Below, piece by piece: positions 27,807-36,094 of a DNA stretch of 64,000 nt. The position numbers and the translations under genes are program-made. The first letter of the stretch is position 1. Every line of letters starts with the position of its first letter. The stretch is from contig NZ_FRAF01000009.1 of assembly GCF_900142255.1 (NCBI RefSeq), positions 56,633 to 120,632 of the forward strand, read 5' to 3'. Origin of the DNA: Alicyclobacillus tolerans (GTDB lineage: Bacteria; Bacillota; Bacilli; Alicyclobacillales; Alicyclobacillaceae). The notes beneath the pieces were generated by a model. It saw only the letters and a program-made list of their open reading frames with translations. It did not search any database and was not told the origin of the DNA.

Positions 27807-28853
27807 ATGGCAGTTCATCTATACAACATGCGCGAACAAGAGCTCTCAAGCTGGTTTGCAGAAACTTTTCAGGAACCTGCTTATCGCGGTCGTCAAGTAT
27901 TTGAATGGTTATATCAAAAACGCGTCACTGATATCCAACAGATGACCAATCTATCTAAGATATTGCGCGCAAAATTAGCCGAGTTTGCGTTTGTGCAAAA
28001 TTCTACCGAGATTACCCGGCAAGTTTCGCGTTTTGATGGCACCACCAAGTTTCTGCTCGGTTGGCCTGATGGAGTGAGCGTTGAAACTGTACTGATGCGT
28101 CATGAATATGGCAACAGTGTCTGCGTTTCAACGCAAGTAGGGTGCAAGATGGGATGTACGTTCTGTGCCTCAACACTGGGTGGAATGATACGGCAAATGT
28201 CGGCAGGCGAAATGGTTGAGCAATTGATGTACAGTCAACGATTGCTCGATGAGCGGGGGCAACGTGTCTCTTCCGTCGTTTTGATGGGTTCTGGTGAACC
28301 GATGGATAACTTTGATGAGGCTATGAAATTTATTGATATTATTCACAGCCCTCGTGGTCTGAATATTGGATTGCGGCACATCACCATCTCGACCGTAGGT
28401 CTTGTGCCAGGTATTGTACGTCTTGCAGATGATGGACGTCCCATTACATTGGCCGTATCCCTGCATGCTCCAAATGATCAATTGCGTTCTGCCATGATGC
28501 CGGTCAATAAGGCCTATCCTATTGCAAAACTTATGGAAGCTTGTCACTATTACTACAGCAAGACTGGACGCAGAATCACGTTTGAGTATGCGCTGGTTGG
28601 CGGACAGAATGATAGCTTGGAGCATGCGCGGGAATTGGCGAAACTCTTACAAGATTTGCCCTGTCATGTCAATCTGATTCCTGTCAACTATGTGCCAGAG
28701 CGAAATTTGGAGCGTACTTCTGTGCAGGGTGTACAAGCGTTTCTACGACAACTGGAGTCGCTTGGCGTCCATGCAACGGTGCGACGTGAAATGGGCCATG
28801 ACATTTCTGCTGCTTGCGGTCAACTGCGAGCAGAGCATCTTCGTAAGGCTTGA
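27807..28853 (+). CDS. rlmN: Dual-specificity 23S rRNA/tRNA m2A methyltransferase RlmN
   Basis: Radical-SAM enzyme that methylates A2503 of 23S rRNA and A37 of some tRNAs. The cluster motif CKMGCTFCAS (CxxxCxxC) is near 110-119, followed by MGSGEPMDN; the C-terminal Cys of the dual-Cys mechanism is in ISAACGQL. AGAGAGGAA lies upstream of ATG 27807. 348 residues, normal. Confidence 0.94.
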   Translation: MAVHLYNMREQELSSWFAETFQEPAYRGRQVFEWLYQKRVTDIQQMTNLSKILRAKLAEFAFVQNSTEITRQVSRFDGTTKFLLGWPDGVSVETVLMRHEYGNSVCVSTQVGCKMGCTFCASTLGGMIRQMSAGEMVEQLMYSQRLLDERGQRVSSVVLMGSGEPMDNFDEAMKFIDIIHSPRGLNIGLRHITISTVGLVPGIVRLADDGRPITLAVSLHAPNDQLRSAMMPVNKAYPIAKLMEACHYYYSKTGRRITFEYALVGGQNDSLEHARELAKLLQDLPCHVNLIPVNYVPERNLERTSVQGVQAFLRQLESLGVHATVRREMGHDISAACGQLRAEHLRKA

Positions 28854-28933
28854 CTTGCATACATTCTTTCTGGATAGACTGTGAGAGAATTGAAAGGTTT
28901 TATTCTATTGAATCTTCTGCTGGAGGTGGCAAA

Positions 28934-29695
28934 TTGCTCTTTGCGGCCAAATCCCATATTGGTCTTGTCAGGCCAATGAATCAGGACAATTATGTGGTTC
29001 TGCCTCAGCTTTTTCCCAGGCAAGCGTGTGTGGTAGCAGATGGTATGGGTGGGCCGTCTGCGGGAGAAATAGCCTCGCAAATTGCCATTGAAAAAGTGAG
29101 TGAGTATTTGCTGGAACATCAGACAGAGGATATGGATGCTGAAGAATTGTTGCGTGAAGCGGTTCATGTGGCCAATCAACACATTTATTTGACTGGGAAA
29201 AATAATCCAGCTTATTTTGGCATGGGAACCACGATTGTTTGCGCTCTTCTTCATCCTCAATCCCTTCATATTGCCCATGTTGGGGATAGTCGAGCTTATC
29301 TTTACCACGCAGGTATTTTAGAGCAAATCACAGCTGATCATTCTCTGGTTGCAGAATTGGTAAGGCGAGGCCAATTAACTGAAGATGAGGCAAAGCACCA
29401 TCCACAGCGGCATTTAGTCACACGTTCGCTGGGTGCTGAAGAACACCATTATCCAGATGTAAGAACGCTTTCCTGGGCAACAGGAGATACTCTTTTGCTC
29501 TGTACAGATGGACTTTTTAATCTTGTGGAGGAGAATGAACTTCTTCAAGCTATGGAAGAAGCTTCAAAATTGCTTGACAGTAAAGATCTTGACGATATAG
29601 CCACACAATTAATTCAAACTGCGCTCTCGAGAGGCGGATCGGACAATATTACGTTAGTTTTGGCAGTGAATCGTAAAGGGGGTGAGAGACCGTGA
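28934..29695 (+). CDS. prpC: PP2C-type protein phosphatase PrpC (Stp)
   Basis: Metal-dependent Ser/Thr phosphatase that reverses PrkC phosphorylation. The family metal-binding motifs are present: NQDN near 19, VVADGMGGPSAGE, GTTIVCALL, HVGDSRAYLY, LLCTDGLF and GGSDNITLVL. TTG 28934 has GGAGGTGG just upstream and gives 253 residues, nearly identical in length to B. subtilis PrpC; the frame extends upstream without family similarity. GTGA overlap couples it to prkC. Confidence 0.94.
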   Translation: MLFAAKSHIGLVRPMNQDNYVVLPQLFPRQACVVADGMGGPSAGEIASQIAIEKVSEYLLEHQTEDMDAEELLREAVHVANQHIYLTGKNNPAYFGMGTTIVCALLHPQSLHIAHVGDSRAYLYHAGILEQITADHSLVAELVRRGQLTEDEAKHHPQRHLVTRSLGAEEHHYPDVRTLSWATGDTLLLCTDGLFNLVEENELLQAMEEASKLLDSKDLDDIATQLIQTALSRGGSDNITLVLAVNRKGGERP

Positions 29696-31683
29696 CGGAG
29701 CGCATTTTGGGCGGACGTTATCGTTTGCAGGAAACGATTGGCGGCGGCGGTATGGCAGTCGTCTATAAAGCAGTAGATGAACTGCTGGGAAGAACAGTCG
29801 CTGTAAAAATGCTCCGTCCCCAATTTGCTGGTGACGAAGAGTTCGTTCAGCGTTTTCGGCAAGAGGCGCAGGCGGCGGCCAAATTATCTCACCCTAATAT
29901 TGTAAATCTATATGATGTTGGTATGTCAGACGAAGAGTATTTTATTGTCATGGAGTATGTGGATGGTCCTACGCTGAAGGATCTAATTAAGACAGAAGCA
30001 CCATTGCCAGTAGAGAAAGTAGTCGACATTACTGCGCAAATTTGTGAAGCTCTGGCCCATGCTCATGAACATCGAATTATTCATCGCGACATTAAACCAC
30101 ATAACATTCTATTAACCAAATCTGGTCTGGTAAAGGTTACTGATTTTGGGATTGCTAGAGCTGTTACGGGAACCACCATTAACGATCGACAAGCCACTTC
30201 AGTACTCGGTTCCGTCCACTATTTTTCTCCAGAACAGGCTCGCGGCGGCAATGCTGATGTGAAAAGTGATATTTACAGTTTAGGTGTAGTGATGTATGAG
30301 ATGTTGACCGGAGAGTTACCTTTTTCTGGTGATTCACCGGTCAGTGTGGCGCTTAAGCATCTGCGTTCTGACTTTGTTGAACCTCGACAATTAAACCGAA
30401 ACATTCCGCAAAGTGTCGAAAATATTGTTCTACGTTGTTTAGCGAAATCACCTGAATGGCGCTATCCCGACATGACGGCCATGTTGGAAGACTTGGATGA
30501 TGCGCTTGTTCATCCAAATGTGCAGAAACTCAGTCTGCCCAAGGAGGCTTCTGATGAAACGATTGCCGTGCCAGTTGTGCGTGAGGATAGTGCTATAACT
30601 GGTAACGATCAGGATAAAAACAAAAAGAAGAAAAAGAAAAATAAAAATAAGCCCAAAAGACCCTGGTGGCAAAAAATTCTCTATTCCATTTTAGTGCTTT
30701 TGGTCATCGGGCTTGGTATCTGGGCTGCATTAACCATTTTGACTCGCGTACTAGAAGTACCCAACTTAAATCTTCCCAATGTGGTGGGTGATCAAGAATC
30801 AGTCGCTCTTCAAAAATTGGAATCAGCCGGTTTTCAACCCAATCAGATAGTGGAAGACAGAGGAACGAGCGACAAACCCAAAGGGGTTGTTTACGATCAA
30901 AATCCTGAAGGTCCGACGGAAGTCAAACAAACAAGAATCATTACTATCTATGTGAGTAGTGGTGCACCAACAGTCAAGATGCCTGATTTAACTGGCGTAA
31001 TTGCAGATATGGCGGAACAGACTTTGGTAGATGCGGGATTTACGCGCAGCCATATTGTCATTAAAAATGAGACAAATTCCAACACTCCTTCAGGCGAAGT
31101 GATTTCTACGAATCCACCCGCTGGGACAACTGTGGCTACAAACAGTACCGTTACACTTTATGTCTCACAAGGGCAATCCAGTGTTTCTGTGCCAAATGTG
31201 GTAGGAATGAGCTACGCTGATGCCGTTAAAGCATTGGAAGCAGTAGGATTACAGGTAGGTACAGTTACACCTGTCAATTCTACAAAGCCGAGTTCTACGG
31301 TCGTACAAACTTCACCTGCGGCGGGTGCTAATGTACAACCTAATTCAACGATTAATCTGTACATTTCTGACAATCCAAACACTTCAAGCAATGGTTCGTC
31401 GAGTAACAACAGTACAGGTGGGAATTCAACATCGAATACGCCGCCACCGAATACGACCCCGCATCAGGTGAAAATCACTGTTCCTGTTAATTCTGGGCAG
31501 GGGCCTGTACATGTGCAAATTGCTTTGACAGATGCTGAAGGCAGCGGGCAAATAGTCGTTAATCAAGAGATTTCGCAAACAACAAGTTGGACAGAAACGC
31601 TTTATTTGCAACCCGGAGAAAATGGGCTGGTACAGGTTTATTTGAATGGCAATCTGGTCAAGACCGTTCAGGTGCAGGGATAG
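29692..31683 (+). CDS. prkC: PASTA-domain Ser/Thr protein kinase PrkC
   Basis: Membrane kinase that senses peptidoglycan fragments and controls cell wall, stress and germination responses. The Hanks kinase domain (about 8-270) has the Gly loop IGGGGMAVVYKA, catalytic VAVKML, HRDIKPHN and DFG. A lysine-rich stretch (about 306-322) precedes one membrane helix (about 328-348). Outside are three PASTA repeats (about 355-560), an Asn/Ser/Thr-rich linker and a C-terminal beta-rich segment of about 70 residues that is not PASTA. 663 residues. Confidence 0.94.
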   Translation: MTERILGGRYRLQETIGGGGMAVVYKAVDELLGRTVAVKMLRPQFAGDEEFVQRFRQEAQAAAKLSHPNIVNLYDVGMSDEEYFIVMEYVDGPTLKDLIKTEAPLPVEKVVDITAQICEALAHAHEHRIIHRDIKPHNILLTKSGLVKVTDFGIARAVTGTTINDRQATSVLGSVHYFSPEQARGGNADVKSDIYSLGVVMYEMLTGELPFSGDSPVSVALKHLRSDFVEPRQLNRNIPQSVENIVLRCLAKSPEWRYPDMTAMLEDLDDALVHPNVQKLSLPKEASDETIAVPVVREDSAITGNDQDKNKKKKKKNKNKPKRPWWQKILYSILVLLVIGLGIWAALTILTRVLEVPNLNLPNVVGDQESVALQKLESAGFQPNQIVEDRGTSDKPKGVVYDQNPEGPTEVKQTRIITIYVSSGAPTVKMPDLTGVIADMAEQTLVDAGFTRSHIVIKNETNSNTPSGEVISTNPPAGTTVATNSTVTLYVSQGQSSVSVPNVVGMSYADAVKALEAVGLQVGTVTPVNSTKPSSTVVQTSPAAGANVQPNSTINLYISDNPNTSSNGSSSNNSTGGNSTSNTPPPNTTPHQVKITVPVNSGQGPVHVQIALTDAEGSGQIVVNQEISQTTSWTETLYLQPGENGLVQVYLNGNLVKTVQVQG

Positions 31684-31715
31684 AACAGAAAACGCTCCAA
31701 TCAGGAGGGATGTGC

Positions 31716-32591
31716 TTGCAAGGGCGAGTCATTCGTGCGCGCGGTGGTTTCTTTGATGTTTATACAACAGAAGAAATAGAACGTCGTTGCCGTGCGCGCG
31801 GTATTTTTAAAAAAAGAGGACAGACTGTGTTGGTGGGCGATCTCGTTCAACTGGTGCCGATGGGAGAAACCGAAGGCGTCATTGAAGAAATCTTGCCGCG
31901 CAGTACAGAACTGTTACGCCCGCCAGTTGCCAATATTACGCAAGCTTTTGTCATCTTTTCCATTGTTGAGCCGCTCATTCAAACCTACTTGCTCGATGGT
32001 CTTCTTGTGGCTGTTCAACAGGCCGGGATTCGACCTGTCATTGTTTTTACAAAATGTGATATTGCAACGGATCAAGATAAAGAAGATTTGTTTAACCAAT
32101 ACCGATTGACTGGATTCCCCATTTTTTTCGTCAGTAGTCGCAAAGAAATCGGGCTAGAAGATGTGAAAGAGGCGTTGACAGGAGAAATCACTGTATTGGC
32201 AGGCCCATCCGGTGTCGGCAAGTCTTCTTTGCTCAATGCCTTAGCACCTCATTTTTCCCTTGAAACTGGAGGAATTAGCGAAAAAATGGGGCGTGGTCGA
32301 CATACCACGCGCCATGTTTCTCTTCTCTCAGTCGGTGAAAACGCGTGGGTTGCTGATACTCCTGGCTTTAGTCAATTAAGTTTGTCGGTGGCCTCTCAGG
32401 ATGTCCGACTCTATTATCCTGATTTTTTTCCCTTTGCCCAAAATTGTCCCTATCGAGGATGTTTACATTTGCAAGAAGAAAATTGTGCTGTACAAGCTGC
32501 GGTTGAACGGGGAGATTTGCCTGCAGAGCGTCTCACCAATTACCAAACATTGGTTAACAATAAGATAGAACAGGAGGGACGTCAATATTGA
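31716..32591 (+). CDS. rsgA: Small ribosomal subunit biogenesis GTPase RsgA
   Basis: Circularly permuted GTPase for late 30S maturation. An OB domain is followed by the permuted order TKCD (G4), GPSGVGKSSLLNAL (G1) and ADTPGF (G3), then a zinc site (NCPYRGCLH...NC). The ATG at 31710 touches the SD AGGAGGG; TTG 31716 is seven bases away and gives the usual N-terminus (MQGRVIRA), so I chose it (291 residues). It overlaps rpe by four bases. Confidence 0.94.
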   Translation: MQGRVIRARGGFFDVYTTEEIERRCRARGIFKKRGQTVLVGDLVQLVPMGETEGVIEEILPRSTELLRPPVANITQAFVIFSIVEPLIQTYLLDGLLVAVQQAGIRPVIVFTKCDIATDQDKEDLFNQYRLTGFPIFFVSSRKEIGLEDVKEALTGEITVLAGPSGVGKSSLLNALAPHFSLETGGISEKMGRGRHTTRHVSLLSVGENAWVADTPGFSQLSLSVASQDVRLYYPDFFPFAQNCPYRGCLHLQEENCAVQAAVERGDLPAERLTNYQTLVNNKIEQEGRQY

Positions 32592-33247
32592 AAAAAATTC
32601 TTGCCCCCTCCATTCTGTCAGCCGACTTCAGCCGTCTGTCTGAGCAAGTGGACGAAGTAGTTGTGGCAGGTGCAGAATGGATTCACGTCGATGTCATGGA
32701 TGGTCATTTTGTTCCCAATCTCAGTATGGGTCCTGTAGTCGTGGATGCCCTGCGCAAATCGTTCCCTTCTCTTTTCTTGGACGTGCATCTCATGGTTGAA
32801 GCCCCGGAAAAATGGATTACTTCTTTTGCCAAGTCAGGCGCCAATCGCCTGACCATTCATGCTGAATCCACTCCTCATGTGCATCGTGCTATTCAAATGA
32901 TTCGCAGCGCTGGTTTGCAAGCGGGTATAGCATTCAATCCAGCTACTGGATTAGATACGCTAGCCTATATTGTTGAAGATGTCGATCTCGTTTTAGTCAT
33001 GACTGTAAATCCAGGTTTTGGCGGTCAACATTTGATTCCTGCCACGTTGCCCAAAATTTCTGAAGTCAGACGCAAGCTGATTGAGTATGGGTGCAGTACG
33101 GCACATGTACAGGTAGATGGCGGAATATCTCTGGAGACGCTTGAACAGGTGATGTCTGCGGGCGCCAATGTCATAGTGGCTGGATCGGCCATTTTTGAAG
33201 CGGCTCACCCCAAAGAACGTGTCCAGGAATTTCTTTCTCGATTTTAA
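32588..33247 (+). CDS. rpe: Ribulose-phosphate 3-epimerase
   Basis: Interconverts ribulose 5-phosphate and xylulose 5-phosphate in the pentose phosphate pathway. TIM barrel with APSILSADFSRL, the metal-binding HVDVMDGHFVPNLS, DVHLMV, MTVNPGFGGQ and VDGGI. TTG start with AGGAGGG upstream, overlapping the rsgA stop. 219 residues. In Bacillus the thiN (yloS) gene follows; here it does not. Confidence 0.95.
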   Translation: MKKILAPSILSADFSRLSEQVDEVVVAGAEWIHVDVMDGHFVPNLSMGPVVVDALRKSFPSLFLDVHLMVEAPEKWITSFAKSGANRLTIHAESTPHVHRAIQMIRSAGLQAGIAFNPATGLDTLAYIVEDVDLVLVMTVNPGFGGQHLIPATLPKISEVRRKLIEYGCSTAHVQVDGGISLETLEQVMSAGANVIVAGSAIFEAAHPKERVQEFLSRF

Positions 33248-33354
33248 GCTTGGCTCACAGCACATTTTCTCCTTAATTGAATATACATCCTAAGAGATGG
33301 TGACCATGCGGCGCTGTTCGCAGCGATATGGGTCCAAAGGGGAGGGAAAGTGTG

Positions 33355-33435
33355 TTGAAATTTTACACGATTAAACTTCCAAAATTTCTAGGTGGTATTG
33401 TCAAAGCAGTGTTGGGAACGGTTTCCAAGGACTAA
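33355..33435 (+). CDS. spoVM: Stage V sporulation protein M (26 residues)
   Basis: Tiny amphipathic peptide that recognises the curved forespore membrane and anchors the SpoIVA spore coat base. The peptide opens MKFYTIKLPKFLGGIVKA and ends LGTVSKD, almost the B. subtilis sequence, with the key proline at position 9. TTG start at 33355, nine bases after GGAGG in AAAGGGGAGGG; an in-frame GTG at 33352 is an alternative. Its place between rpe and rpmB is the Bacillus position. The 107 bases upstream hold no promoter I can assign confidently; a sigma-E promoter is expected. Confidence 0.92.
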   Translation: MKFYTIKLPKFLGGIVKAVLGTVSKD

Positions 33436-33518
33436 TGAATGTCAAATGTATAGTATAGCTAGCATGAGATGGGAATTTGCTGACTCATTTCAACTTTGCA
33501 GAGCAGGTCAGTGGGAAC

Positions 33519-33551
33519 AAAAAAAGCACCCGTGCAAACGAGTGCTTTTTT
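33519..33551. terminator. Bidirectional terminator between spoVM and rpmB
   Basis: AAAAAAGCAC-CGT pairs with ACG-GTGCTTTTTT around a GCAA tetraloop with one C/A mismatch. It ends the spoVM and rpmB transcripts. The rest of 33436-33597 shows nothing else that I can assign. Confidence 0.8.
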
Positions 33552-33597
33552 CGCTGAATGAAATAATCCTCTTCATCAGTAATGGTTAAACCCAAAT

Positions 33598-33789
33598 TCA
33601 AACCGCTCTGGTCACCCTGCCGGATTTTAGGCATGTTGTGCAAACCCGCATCCGCTTCACGGTTCCGTTCACGTTGACGCGAACGGGCTGAAGGTTAGGG
33701 AGCCAACGGCGCTTGGTGAGAATATGGGAGTGGCTGACTTTGTGGCCAACCTGCGGACCCTTGCCGCACACTTCACAGCGTCTCGCCAT
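33598..33789 (-). CDS. rpmB: Large ribosomal subunit protein bL28
   Basis: 63-residue 50S protein starting [22 protein letters not shown]. Two Cys pairs (CEVC at 5-8 and CTTC late) make it the zinc-binding C+ form. ATG has AAGGAGGTG seven bases upstream on the minus strand. Transcribed opposite to its neighbours, as in Bacillus. Confidence 0.95.
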   Translation of the reverse strand: MARRCEVCGKGPQVGHKVSHSHILTKRRWLPNLQPVRVNVNGTVKRMRVCTTCLKSGRVTRAV

Positions 33790-33858
33790 GATGGAGCACC
33801 TCCTTGGCTACGAATGCTGCCCAAAGGCAGAATTTGCAGTCGATCGTTAACCCCAGAC

Positions 33859-33887
33859 ATCTTAGCATATGGGTCACTGGACTGCAA
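33859..33887 (-). promoter_or_regulatory. rpmB promoter
   Basis: On the minus strand TTGCAG (33887-33882), 17 bases, TAAGAT (33864-33859). Confidence 0.6.
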
Positions 33888-33903
33888 TCATTTTGCGCGT
33901 CGC

Positions 33904-33932
33904 TTTTCCTCAATATCCTGATATAGTACAAT
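33904..33932 (+). promoter_or_regulatory. yloU-yloV-recG promoter
   Basis: TTTTCC (33904-33909), 17 bases, TACAAT (33927-33932), about 38 bases before the Asp23 family gene. Confidence 0.5.
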
Positions 33933-33970
33933 GGGCAGTAAATAGCTGGTTGGAGATAGGGAGGTTGCCC

Positions 33971-34339
33971 ATGCCGAAGACTTTTGAAACGGAATTGGGT
34001 CAAGTGACCGTGATGGAAGAGGTAATTGCTACTGTTGCAGGTTATGCCGCAATGGATTGTTATGGCTTGGTAGGCATGGCTTCTCGACGACAGGTCAAGG
34101 ATAGCCTGACAGAACTGTTAGGCAGGGACAATCCAGGACGTGGTGTGGAAGTTCGCATTGATGAAAATGGCGATGTGGAAGTAGATTTGTACATCATTGT
34201 TTCCTATGGTACAAACATCTATGAAGTTGCTCAAAATCTGCGCGAGAAGGTTCGATATATGCTGCAGGAAAGTGTTGGTTCGGAAGTCAGTCGGGTAAAT
34301 ATTTACGTTCAGGGTGTTCGCGTTTCCAGCAACTCATAG
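33971..34339 (+). CDS. Asp23/Gls24 family protein (YloU-like)
   Basis: 122-residue cytosolic protein of the Asp23/Gls24 family, with the usual segments GQVTVMEEVIATVAGYAAMDCYGLVGM and VDLYIIVSYGTNIYEVAQNLREKV. The family is linked to cell envelope stress and lipid metabolism, and the gene regularly precedes the fatty acid kinase yloV. ATG 33971 has GGGAGG upstream. The molecular function is unknown. Confidence 0.9.
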   Translation: MPKTFETELGQVTVMEEVIATVAGYAAMDCYGLVGMASRRQVKDSLTELLGRDNPGRGVEVRIDENGDVEVDLYIIVSYGTNIYEVAQNLREKVRYMLQESVGSEVSRVNIYVQGVRVSSNS

Positions 34340-34348
34340 GAGGACTGC

Positions 34349-36088
34349 ATGGCCAATCCATCTTTTCTTCTCTCATCTCATCAATGGCAAATCCTGCTCG
34401 GCGCTGCGCACGCTGAGCTTTCTCTGCATGAAGAGGAAATTAACGCTTTGAATGTATTTCCTGTCCCAGATGGTGACACAGGAACCAACATGAATCTCAC
34501 TTTTACGGCAGGCATTAAAGCGTTGCGCGGAAAATCGTTTCAGACCTGTGCAGAAGTCAGTAAAATATTTGCGGAAGGCCTTTTAATGGGAGCTAGAGGT
34601 AACTCGGGGGTTATTCTCTCACAACTTTTCCGTGGTTTCAGTCAAGTGGATGTAACCGCTTTTAGTGTAAACCAGTTTGCCAAAGCTTTCTTTGAAGGAG
34701 TGCAAATTGCCTATCGAGCTGTTTCGAAGCCAGTTGAGGGGACGATTCTCTCTGTGGCAAGAGATGTTGCACAAGCCGCTCAGAAAGAAGCGCGCCAAGA
34801 GAATGCTGATTGGACATCCTTGTTTGCCGTCATCGTAGAGAGTGCAAAACAGAGTTTGGCTGCTACACCGCAACAGTTGCCTGTCTTAAAACAAGCGGGA
34901 GTGGTAGACTCTGGTGCGCAGGGCCTCGTCTATATTCTCGCAGGCATGGCGGATGCAGTGTCGAGATGGAATAAGGATCAGGCATCTCCCCAGTACACGG
35001 AAACGGATACTTTTAATCCATCAAAATTAGAGCAGAAGAGCTTTTATCCTGTCGAGAATGTTGAAAATATCAGCAGCGATACTATTCATGAGCTGGTTGA
35101 ATCTCACGGACATTACGGTTACTGTACAGAAGCTCTAATTCGGATAGAAGCTGGAGATGTGGATAGAGCTGGCGAATCTTTGCGTCATCAGTTACTGGCT
35201 GAAGGTGGCGACTCTTTGGTATTGGTAACGTCACCTCCATATTTGCGTATGCATGTTCACACGCTGCATCCTGGTCAAGCGTTGGAAGTGGCATTGCAGT
35301 TCGGTCCCCTTGTGCAGATTAAGATAGAGAACATGACAGAGCAAAATGCCCATTTGCATCAAGTTGAACAAGACTCAAGGCCGTATCCAGCGGCTCAAGA
35401 TTCTACGGAGGAAGTGCAAAACATTGACCAGATGGCGATTGTTGCTGCTATCAATGGAGAAGGTTTTCGTAGAGTCTATGAATCGCTTGGTGTGACAGTC
35501 TTGGTAGGGCAAGAACCATTGGCCAATCCAAGCATTGAAGACTGGTCCAAAGCGATTGAGGCGAGTGGCGCAGAGCAAGTGATTCTTTTACCCAACCATA
35601 AAAATGTCCTTCTTTCTGCTGAGCAGGCTGCTCAACTGATGACAAAAGCAAACAAACGGGTTTCTGTGGTTCCAACGCGCACTCCGGTACATGGTATCGC
35701 TGCATTGCTTGCATTCTCTCCTCATCTTGGATTTGATGAAAATAATCTGGCCATGCAACGAGCGGTTTCTCAATGTCGAGTGGGAATGGTTGCCAAAGCA
35801 AGCCGTGATTCTGTCTATCAAAATCGTGAAGTCCGTGCAGGACAGTTTCTAGCACTTCTTGAAGATGAACTGTTGAACGTTCTGCCAGATGCAAATGATG
35901 CCCTTGTCTATTTGCTAAAAGAGCTTCTTCAGCCAGATTCAGAACTCATTACCGTTTATACAGGATCGGCGGCTTCCACTTCGGATTTGTCCTTGCTTCG
36001 ACAGCAAATTGTGGCGCTTACGGAAATAGAAGTGGAGTTTCAAGAGGGCGGTCAATCGGTGTTTGATTATTTTATCACGGTGGAGTGA
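34349..36088 (+). CDS. yloV: DAK2-domain fatty acid kinase subunit (FakA/YloV)
   Basis: ATP-binding subunit that phosphorylates FakB-bound exogenous fatty acids for phospholipid synthesis. The N-terminal DhaL/DAK2 domain has VFPVPDGDTGTNM (about 36-48, metal and ATP site) and GARGNSGVILSQLFRG; a middle domain and a C-terminal DegV-like portion complete 579 residues. AGGAGG lies just before ATG. No fakB gene is in the window. It fits with the fab, plsX and sulfolipid genes nearby. Confidence 0.9.
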   Translation: MANPSFLLSSHQWQILLGAAHAELSLHEEEINALNVFPVPDGDTGTNMNLTFTAGIKALRGKSFQTCAEVSKIFAEGLLMGARGNSGVILSQLFRGFSQVDVTAFSVNQFAKAFFEGVQIAYRAVSKPVEGTILSVARDVAQAAQKEARQENADWTSLFAVIVESAKQSLAATPQQLPVLKQAGVVDSGAQGLVYILAGMADAVSRWNKDQASPQYTETDTFNPSKLEQKSFYPVENVENISSDTIHELVESHGHYGYCTEALIRIEAGDVDRAGESLRHQLLAEGGDSLVLVTSPPYLRMHVHTLHPGQALEVALQFGPLVQIKIENMTEQNAHLHQVEQDSRPYPAAQDSTEEVQNIDQMAIVAAINGEGFRRVYESLGVTVLVGQEPLANPSIEDWSKAIEASGAEQVILLPNHKNVLLSAEQAAQLMTKANKRVSVVPTRTPVHGIAALLAFSPHLGFDENNLAMQRAVSQCRVGMVAKASRDSVYQNREVRAGQFLALLEDELLNVLPDANDALVYLLKELLQPDSELITVYTGSAASTSDLSLLRQQIVALTEIEVEFQEGGQSVFDYFITVE

Positions 36089-36094
36089 ACGGTT

